DNA of 10,835 nt from contig UQMZ01000072.1 of the NCBI GenBank assembly GCA_900542185.1, positions 1 through 10,835 of the forward strand, written 5' to 3'. A program made the translations under genes and the position numbers. Below are positions 5,950 to 10,835 of the stretch, piece by piece. Position 1 is the stretch's first letter. Each line of letters starts with the position of its first letter. The DNA is from an uncultured Bacteroidales bacterium (GTDB lineage Bacteria; Bacteroidota; Bacteroidia; Bacteroidales; Muribaculaceae). The notes beneath the pieces were generated by a model. That model searched no databases. It worked only from the letters and a program-made list of their open reading frames with translations, and was not told the DNA's origin.

Positions 5950-7812
5950 ATGAAAAAATTGTCCACACTATTTTTGACGCTCGGCTTGGCCTTGACAATG
6001 ACTCTGTCCGCCACGGCCGCCGATTTTAAGCTGGGCTATTGTCACAGCGACGACGAGGGAGCCGAAGCCGTTACAGCAGACGCCACCAACGAAGAAGCAA
6101 GCGCCGCCATCTATATCGCTCCAGACCTGGCCAAGACCATGAGCGGAGATGTGCTCAACGCCGTCACCTTCTATGTCCGGAGCCGTATCAACGTAACATC
6201 GTGCAAGGCATGGGTACGTGAGACTCTCGACGGTCCGAATCTGACCGAAAGCGCTACGCTTGGCACCACAAGCATCAGCAACAACAAATGGAACAATGTG
6301 GCCCTTGCTTCTCCATATACCATCGGAGATAAAGGATTCTATATAGGTATCACATGGGTGCAGAAGAAAGCATGCAAACTGATATCATACCTTCCCTATC
6401 CTTGTCCTGAAGCAGCCTGGCTGCAGACTCCCGGCAAGGAATGGAACAACACCGAGATTCCCGGTACATTATGCATCGAAGGTCGTGTCAGCGGAGACAA
6501 GCGTTGCGGTTACGACGCTCATCTGGTCAACGTAAAGCTTGCAAAATACTTCATGCTGAATCAGGGCTATGTCAACTCCAACATAACCGTATTCAACCAG
6601 GGCACGAAACAGATAGATGGCGTAACGTTCGAAGTAGGTATCGAGGGTCTTAGCCCCATCACTCTTACTTCCGACGCCGTGATTCCCGCTGACAGCCGCG
6701 TTACTGTTCCCGTAGAGATTCACGCGCCCATTCATAGCGTAATCCCCGGCGAGTATACAGTCAATTACGTAAAGATTATAAAACTCGGCAACGAGAGTGA
6801 TGAATATGCCGGCAACAACGAAATCAAGAACGTAGGCACGTTCCTGGTTGTAGACAAAGGCTACAAAAAGCGCGTCCTGCTTGAGGAGTTCACCGGCGAG
6901 AACTGCCCCAACTGCCCTCCGGCTGCCAACCTGCTTCACCAGCTGCTCGAGATGCCCGAATACAAAGACTGCGTTGACGCTGTTTGCCATCATGTCGGAT
7001 ATGGATCAGACTCGTTCACACTTCCTTCAGACGAGGGATTATCATTCCTGTACAATCTTCCTGACTACGGTTATACGTTCGCTCCGGCATTCGCTATTGA
7101 CCGTGTACCAGTAGAAAGCACGAACAGCGAGACTGGTGCCAAATACATGGCGCCCGCCTTCTTCCCCTCACCTACATCACTGGTAACCGATCTGCTCGAC
7201 TCGCAGAAAGAGGATATCGCATTGGCGTTCGTAGGTATTGACTTCGAGACTCCTAAGGAAAATGACACTAAACTGAATGTTACCTTTACAGCCGAGCGTG
7301 CTACTGAAATACTGAACGATAACGGACGTCTGACCGTATATCTGGTCGAGGACAATGTCAAGGCTAAGAATCAGGCCGGTGCCGGCACAGGATTCATACA
7401 CCAGCATGTGACCCGTCAGGCAAACTCCACATGGGGCGAGCCTATTGTATGGGGGGATGACAACAAATTCACATACAATTTCGAGTTCTCGCTACAGGAC
7501 AAGAAGGGTGTGAAGTATAAGCTGGAGGATCTACGCGTTTTGGCCATCGTGAACGAATATAATACCATGAAATACGGCACGCAGACCATTCCGAACTGCA
7601 ACGAGGCTCTGGTCCACAACTCCAACTACCGCATGGTAGCAACAGGCTATACTCCCGATCCCGGTCTATCCGGCGTAGATAACAATCTGATCGATGAGAC
7701 GGCTACCATCAAGGCCATCTACGACCTGAACGGCGTGCAGCACAACGATTTCGTCGACGGTATCAACATCGTCATCATGTCTGACGGCTCCACACACAAG
7801 ATCGTGAAGTAA
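5950..7812 (+). CDS. Large Omp28-related secreted protein with CxxC motif and T9SS-like tail
   Basis: A 620-residue modular exported protein. The signal peptide MKKLSTLFLTLGLALTMTLSATAA ends near residue 24. Residues ~25-190 form a beta-sandwich-like domain common at the N-terminus of Bacteroidota secreted proteins. Residues ~195-300 look like a CARDB-type Ig-like domain (NSNITVFNQGTKQIDGVTFEV). Residues ~305-565 are an Omp28-type domain: RVLLEEFTGENCPNCPPAANL with C319 and C322 in a CPNC motif, and later VYLVEDNVKAKNQ with HQHVTR, mirroring the lipoprotein upstream. Residues ~575-620 are a sorting tail (ATIKAIYDLNGVQ, ending HKIVK), more divergent than the other two tails. I expect it to be released or surface-attached through T9SS. 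It is the last gene of the operon; a terminator follows 62 nt after the stop. The specific substrate is unknown. Confidence 0.85.
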   Translation: MKKLSTLFLTLGLALTMTLSATAADFKLGYCHSDDEGAEAVTADATNEEASAAIYIAPDLAKTMSGDVLNAVTFYVRSRINVTSCKAWVRETLDGPNLTESATLGTTSISNNKWNNVALASPYTIGDKGFYIGITWVQKKACKLISYLPYPCPEAAWLQTPGKEWNNTEIPGTLCIEGRVSGDKRCGYDAHLVNVKLAKYFMLNQGYVNSNITVFNQGTKQIDGVTFEVGIEGLSPITLTSDAVIPADSRVTVPVEIHAPIHSVIPGEYTVNYVKIIKLGNESDEYAGNNEIKNVGTFLVVDKGYKKRVLLEEFTGENCPNCPPAANLLHQLLEMPEYKDCVDAVCHHVGYGSDSFTLPSDEGLSFLYNLPDYGYTFAPAFAIDRVPVESTNSETGAKYMAPAFFPSPTSLVTDLLDSQKEDIALAFVGIDFETPKENDTKLNVTFTAERATEILNDNGRLTVYLVEDNVKAKNQAGAGTGFIHQHVTRQANSTWGEPIVWGDDNKFTYNFEFSLQDKKGVKYKLEDLRVLAIVNEYNTMKYGTQTIPNCNEALVHNSNYRMVATGYTPDPGLSGVDNNLIDETATIKAIYDLNGVQHNDFVDGINIVIMSDGSTHKIVK

Positions 7813-7820
7813 TGCGGTAT

Positions 7821-7860
7821 GCATTGCAATGCCCATTGCGCAATGCCTAATGCGCAATGG
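7821..7860. repeat. Palindromic GCAATG-type intergenic repeat
   Basis: GCATTGCAATGC (7821-7832) is a perfect 12-bp palindrome. It is followed by a 10-bp inverted repeat (CCATTGCGCA at 7833-7842, TGCGCAATGG at 7851-7860) with an 8-nt loop. All are variants of one GCATTG/CAATGC word. The cluster begins 8 nt after the stop codon at 7812 and precedes the real terminator. It could protect the 3' end of the mRNA or be a copy of a dispersed palindromic element; the window alone cannot say. Confidence 0.6.
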
Positions 7861-7874
7861 CATAGACGGCACAG

Positions 7875-7906
7875 AAACCGCCAGGCTAACGCCCGGCGGT
7901 TTTTTA
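7875..7906 (+). terminator. Intrinsic terminator of the envelope operon
   Basis: An 8-bp perfect stem (AAACCGCC at 7875-7882, GGCGGTTT at 7895-7902) with a 12-nt loop runs into a T6 tract (7900-7905). It separates the five-gene operon from the trpB promoter at 7948. Confidence 0.9.
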
Positions 7907-7947
7907 TTATCAATTTGATTCGTTTTTTAATCTTTATTTAGATTCTG

Positions 7948-7978
7948 TTGTTATTATAAATAAATATTACTATATTTG
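7948..7978 (+). promoter_or_regulatory. Bacteroidota-type promoter for trpB
   Basis: A -33-like TTG (7948-7950; GTTG against consensus TTTG) is followed by a 20-nt spacer and a perfect -7 box TATATTTG (7971-7978). Transcription would begin near 7983, giving a 5' leader of about 150 nt. The bases after the -7 box (GCAGTCG) match those at the tRNA-Ser promoter. The region around it (7907-7970) is AT-rich with no ORF. Confidence 0.75.
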
Positions 7979-8004
7979 CAGTCGTATTGCATAATAATGC
8001 ATCA

Positions 8005-8112
8005 CGATTTATCTCGATTAATCTTGATTAATCCTAAATATCCAGATTTATCTCGATTAATCCGTATTAATCCCGATTAATCGGGATTTAACCCGATTTA
8101 ACCCGACCAACC
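8005..8112. repeat. 10-bp-periodic repeat array in the trpB leader
   Basis: Eleven consecutive units, nine of 10 bp and two of 9 bp (8035-8043 and 8104-8112), fill the leader from about 20 nt after the predicted transcription start to 19 nt before the ATG. The consensus is CGATTAATCC; units starting at 8015, 8025, 8054, 8064 and 8074 keep ATTAATC intact, while those at 8084 and 8094 drift to GATTTAACC. An 18-bp exact repeat (8006-8023 and 8045-8062) shows a 39-bp higher-order period. The core GATTAATC is itself palindromic. Roughly one unit per helical turn suggests stacked protein binding on one DNA face, or a self-pairing RNA leader. The period, length and absence of spacers exclude CRISPR. 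Confidence 0.9.
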
Positions 8113-8131
8113 GATTCAACACTATAACACT

Positions 8132-9484
8132 ATGGAAAAGAAGAAACGCTACATCCTTGACGAAGACAGGATTCCACGCCAATGGTACAACATCCAGGCG
8201 GAAATGCCTAACAAGCCTATGCCGCCGCTTAACCCCAAGACACGCGAGGCTCTGAAACCCGAAGACCTCTACCCCATCTTCGCCGAGGAACTCTGCCGTC
8301 AGGAACTGAACCAGAAGGATGCCTGGATCGACATCCCCGAGGAAGTGCGCGAGAAATATAAGTTCTACCGTTCCACGCCGTTGGTGCGCGCATACGAGCT
8401 GGAGAAAGCCTTAGGAACGCCGGCACACATATACTTCAAAAACGAAAGCGTCAGTCCCATGGGTTCGCACAAGCTGAACTCGGCCATCCCGCAGGCATAC
8501 TATTGCAAGAAGGAGGGCGTGCAGAACGTCACCACAGAGACAGGAGCCGGCCAGTGGGGCGCATCTTTGGCATACGCCGCAAGCATGTTCGGACTGGAAT
8601 CGGCCGTATATCAGGTTAAGATCAGCTATGAACAGAAGCCATACCGCAAGAGTGTGATGCGCGTGTTCGGATCGCAGGTCACACCCTCACCCTCCATGTC
8701 TACTCGAGCTGGCAAGGACATTCTGACCAAGACGCCCAACCATCAGGGATCGCTCGGCACCGCCATTTCCGAGGCCATAGAGCTTGCGCAGACCACACCG
8801 AACTGCAAATACACATTGGGATCAGTGTTGAGCCACGTAACGTTGCATCAGACCGTGATCGGCCTCGAGGCTGAGAAGCAGATGGAGATGGCGGGAGAAT
8901 ACCCTGACATCGTGATAGGCTGCTTCGGAGGCGGCTCCAACTTCGGCGGCATCTCGTTCCCCTTCATGCGCCACAACTTCAGCGGTGAGCGTCACACCCG
9001 CTTCATTGCCGCCGAGCCGGACTCATGCCCCAAACTGACGCGTGGCGTGTTCCGCTACGACTATGGCGACGAGGCAGGCTATACGCCGCTACTACCCATG
9101 TTCACGTTGGGCCACAACTTCAAGCCCGCAAACATCCATGCAGGCGGTCTGCGTTATCACGGCGCCGGCGTCATTGTGTCGCAGCTGCTTAAGGACGGCC
9201 TGATGGAAGCCGTAGACATCCCGCAGCTCGAATCGTTCGAGGCCGGCACGCTGTTCGCCCGCACCGAGGGAATAGTTCCCGCGCCCGAATCATGCCACGC
9301 CATCGCCGCCACCATCCGCGAGGCTAAGAAATGTAAGGAGACCGGCGAGGAGAAGGTGATACTCTTCAACCTCTCGGGTCATGGTCTTATGGATATGATG
9401 AGCTATGACAAATACTTCCAGGGCGACCTCCAGAACTACGCCCTTTCAGATGATGAAATAGAAAAAAACCTGGCGGAATCCTAA
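8132..9484 (+). CDS. trpB: TrpB2-type tryptophan synthase beta-like PLP enzyme
   Basis: A 450-residue PLP-dependent enzyme of the TrpB2 (TrpB-like) subgroup, longer than canonical TrpB (about 400) and carrying the N-terminal extension typical of that subgroup. It should condense indole with L-serine to L-tryptophan in the cytosol; some TrpB2 enzymes are reported to use O-phosphoserine. Visible landmarks: RSTPLVRA (80-87), the PLP lysine K114 in GSHKLNS, the substrate-carboxylate loop ETGAGQWG (about 136-143), the phosphate-binding CFGGGSNFGG (264-273), and the conserved FNLSGHG near residue 415. There is no trpA or other trp gene in the window. The ATG at 8132 follows the repeat array and lacks a clear Shine-Dalgarno motif. 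The last codons (KNLAES, stop) are shared with the terminator of the converging sdaA gene. Canonical TrpB is less likely given length and motif spacing. Confidence 0.92.
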   Translation: MEKKKRYILDEDRIPRQWYNIQAEMPNKPMPPLNPKTREALKPEDLYPIFAEELCRQELNQKDAWIDIPEEVREKYKFYRSTPLVRAYELEKALGTPAHIYFKNESVSPMGSHKLNSAIPQAYYCKKEGVQNVTTETGAGQWGASLAYAASMFGLESAVYQVKISYEQKPYRKSVMRVFGSQVTPSPSMSTRAGKDILTKTPNHQGSLGTAISEAIELAQTTPNCKYTLGSVLSHVTLHQTVIGLEAEKQMEMAGEYPDIVIGCFGGGSNFGGISFPFMRHNFSGERHTRFIAAEPDSCPKLTRGVFRYDYGDEAGYTPLLPMFTLGHNFKPANIHAGGLRYHGAGVIVSQLLKDGLMEAVDIPQLESFEAGTLFARTEGIVPAPESCHAIAATIREAKKCKETGEEKVILFNLSGHGLMDMMSYDKYFQGDLQNYALSDDEIEKNLAES

Positions 9485-9493
9485 TCCGCCAGG
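9462..9493 (-). terminator. sdaA terminator embedded in the 3' end of trpB
   Basis: A 9-bp perfect stem (plus-strand arms CCTGGCGGA 9469-9477 and TCCGCCAGG 9485-9493) has a 7-nt loop containing the trpB stop codon TAA (9482-9484). On the - strand it is followed by T7 (plus-strand A at 9462-9468), a textbook intrinsic terminator starting 8 nt after the sdaA stop. On the + strand only GTTTC follows, so termination of trpB there would be weaker. Confidence 0.88.
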
Positions 9494-9500
9494 CAGTTTC

Positions 9501-10712
9501 TCATTGCAGGCTACCTTTAGCCAGGCCACCTTCTCCCGTCTCCTTATACAAAGATGGGAGGTCGTGGCCTGTCTCTTTCATCACGGTCACGAGCTTGTCG
9601 AAGCTGACGCGATGCTCACCGTCGGAGAAGGAGGCATATATGTTGGCGTCCAGGGCGCGTGCGGCGGCGTATGCGTTACGTTCTATGCACGGAATCTGCA
9701 CGAGACCGCACACCGGGTCGCACGTCATGCCAAGGTGGTGTTCCAGACCCATCTCGGCCGCATATTCTATCTGCGACGGGCTGCCGCCGAACAGCTGGCA
9801 GGCTGCCGCCGCGGCCATGGCGCATGCCACTCCGACTTCACCCTGACATCCGACCTCCGCACCCGATATCGAGGCGTTCTGCTTCACTATGTTGCCTATC
9901 AGGCCGGCGGTAGCCAGTGCGCGCAGCACCTTGATCTCAGGCAGGTTGCGGCTTTTCCATATATGATACAGCACACCGGGCACCACACCCGAGCTGCCGC
10001 ACGTCGGAGCCGTCACGATCATACCGCCCGAGGCATTCTGTTCGCTGACAGCAAGTGCGTAGGCAAATGTCAGTCCACGGCTGCGCAGGTTATCGCGGTA
10101 TCCCTCGGCCTTGACCTGATACTGCGCGGCCTTGCGTCGCAGGTTAAGCGGACCGGGCAGACGTCCCTCCTGTGCCAGGCCCTCCTCCACGCTCTTGCGC
10201 ATCACGGCCCATACATTGCTAAGATATGCCCATATCCCGGTACCTTCGCACTCTTCTACGTATTCCCAGTAGCACTTGCCGGTACGCTGACAGTAGTCTA
10301 CGATTTCCGACATCTTGTTCAGACCGTAAATCTCTGGAGACTCCGCCGATTCGGAATCGCCCTCGATCTTTATGGCCCCGCCGCCGACACTATATACGGT
10401 AAGTTCCGACACTTGTCTGCCTTCCACATCGTATGCCCTGAAGGTCATGGCGTTGGGATGATACGGCAGAAAAGTTTCCGGTCGCCACACTATTTCGATG
10501 TCATGGTCCTGACCTTTGAACACATTGATTATAGCTTCATCGGTCATGTGACCTTTGCCTGTGGCGGCGAGACTTCCGTAAAGCGTCACCTCGAAGCGCA
10601 CCGCAGATTCAGGCACACGCTTCAGAAATTCCTGCGCCGCCGACTGCGGTCCCATAGTATGGGACGACGATGGCCCTTTGCCGATCTTGTACAGTTCTTT
10701 TATCGATTTCAT
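9501..10712 (-). CDS. sdaA: L-serine dehydratase (L-serine ammonia-lyase), iron-sulfur, single chain
   Basis: A 403-residue cytosolic enzyme converting L-serine to pyruvate and ammonia with a [4Fe-4S] cluster. The N-terminal beta domain starts with the family motif KGPSSSHTMGP (12-22); the C-terminal catalytic alpha domain holds SGGMIVTAPTCGSSGVVPG, GCQGEVGVACAM, and TCDPVCGLVQIPCIERN. C289, C331 and C342 are the probable cluster ligands; their spacing (42 and 11) equals that of the ligands I recall for the Legionella pneumophila enzyme (343, 385, 396). Both domains are fused in the order beta-alpha. It is shorter than proteobacterial SdaA (about 455) and ends GGLAKGSLQ without the terminal cysteine seen in those enzymes. 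It converges on trpB with 16 nt between stop codons. The start at 10712 fits the conserved MKSIKELYKIG opening. No convincing promoter is visible in the remaining 79 genomic bases upstream. Confidence 0.96.
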   Translation of the reverse strand: MKSIKELYKIGKGPSSSHTMGPQSAAQEFLKRVPESAVRFEVTLYGSLAATGKGHMTDEAIINVFKGQDHDIEIVWRPETFLPYHPNAMTFRAYDVEGRQVSELTVYSVGGGAIKIEGDSESAESPEIYGLNKMSEIVDYCQRTGKCYWEYVEECEGTGIWAYLSNVWAVMRKSVEEGLAQEGRLPGPLNLRRKAAQYQVKAEGYRDNLRSRGLTFAYALAVSEQNASGGMIVTAPTCGSSGVVPGVLYHIWKSRNLPEIKVLRALATAGLIGNIVKQNASISGAEVGCQGEVGVACAMAAAAACQLFGGSPSQIEYAAEMGLEHHLGMTCDPVCGLVQIPCIERNAYAAARALDANIYASFSDGEHRVSFDKLVTVMKETGHDLPSLYKETGEGGLAKGSLQ

Positions 10713-10791
10713 GATATCTGTGATTAGTTGACAATGTTTATAGAGTTTAAAAAGTTAAGATAAATGTGCAGCCATGTATATGCTTTAGAAT

Positions 10792-10835
10792 CTGTCTCTT
10801 ATACACATCTGACGCTGCCGACGACGGAGAGAGTG
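10792..10835 (-). other. Nextera/Tn5 sequencing adapter (artefact)
   Basis: Reverse complement of the left-end adapter: mosaic end at 10792-10810, read-1 tail at 10811-10824, the same index-slot bases (revcomp TCTCTCCG) at 10825-10832, and CAC at the edge. Genomic sequence ends at 10791, only 79 nt upstream of the sdaA start codon. Confidence 0.98.

Noticed and set aside
8005..8112. CRISPR array
   Set aside because: Units are 10 bp, contiguous and degenerate, with no unique spacers and no cas genes.
7983..8131. Tryptophan attenuator leader peptide or T-box in the trpB leader
   Set aside because: There is no Trp codon in any frame start of the leader, no paired terminator/antiterminator with T-tract, and no T-box sequence.
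9504..10727. 407-codon open frame on the + strand opposite sdaA
   Set aside because: It exactly shadows a strongly conserved gene on the - strand and its product shows no recognisable domain; long antisense frames are common in GC-rich codon-biased genes.
10713..10791. Promoter for sdaA
   Set aside because: Only weak matches (TAACTTTT on the - strand at 10750-10757, with no TTTG about 20 nt upstream); the region is cut short by the adapter, so the promoter may lie outside the window.
1..10835. 44-bp terminal inverted repeats suggesting a transposon or linear element
   Set aside because: The repeats are exact Nextera adapter including index bases, there is no transposase in the window, and the mosaic end is the one used in library preparation.

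Overview
The window reads as a short contig from a Bacteroidota genome, most likely order Bacteroidales and in style like gut Muribaculaceae/Prevotellaceae relatives; genus cannot be fixed by eye. The evidence is: three secreted proteins with C-terminal tails resembling the type IX secretion (T9SS) sorting domain, two Omp28-family proteins, a DUF6029-like barrel, promoters of the Bacteroidota type (TTTG, about 20 nt, TAnnTTTG), and mostly weak Shine-Dalgarno sequences. Both ends carry untrimmed Nextera/Tn5 library adapter (1-47 and 10792-10835). The biological sequence is therefore about 48-10791, and the 44-bp terminal inverted repeat is an artefact.

Layout. (i) 49-1575, + strand: 3' part of a gene for a large secreted modular protein (two jelly-roll-like domains around a helical linker, then a T9SS-like tail), followed by an intrinsic terminator. 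(ii) 1705-1904, - strand: tRNA-Ser(UGA) with its own promoter and terminator. (iii) 1971-7906, + strand: a consensus promoter, then five co-directional envelope genes: a TlpA-like thioredoxin, a DUF6029-like outer-membrane barrel, an Omp28-type lipoprotein, a small T9SS-type secreted protein, and a large Omp28-type T9SS protein, ending at a strong terminator. (iv) 7948-9484, + strand: promoter, a leader of about 150 nt built from eleven 10-bp units (consensus CGATTAATCC), then a TrpB2-type tryptophan synthase beta gene. (v) 9501-10712, - strand: sdaA, single-chain iron-sulfur L-serine dehydratase, converging on trpB. Its terminator hairpin and T-tract lie inside the last codons of trpB.

How the genes may work together. 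The five-gene unit places three thioredoxin-fold proteins in three predicted locations (periplasm, lipid-anchored at the outer membrane, exported by T9SS) beside a barrel. A thiol-redox or cargo-maturation function across the outer membrane is a reasonable but untested inference. TrpB2 and SdaA both consume L-serine (indole + serine to tryptophan; serine to pyruvate + ammonia), so the convergent pair is linked by substrate, though not by co-transcription.

The two best candidates for something undescribed are the 10-bp-periodic array between the trpB promoter and start codon, and the envelope thioredoxin-fold/barrel operon.
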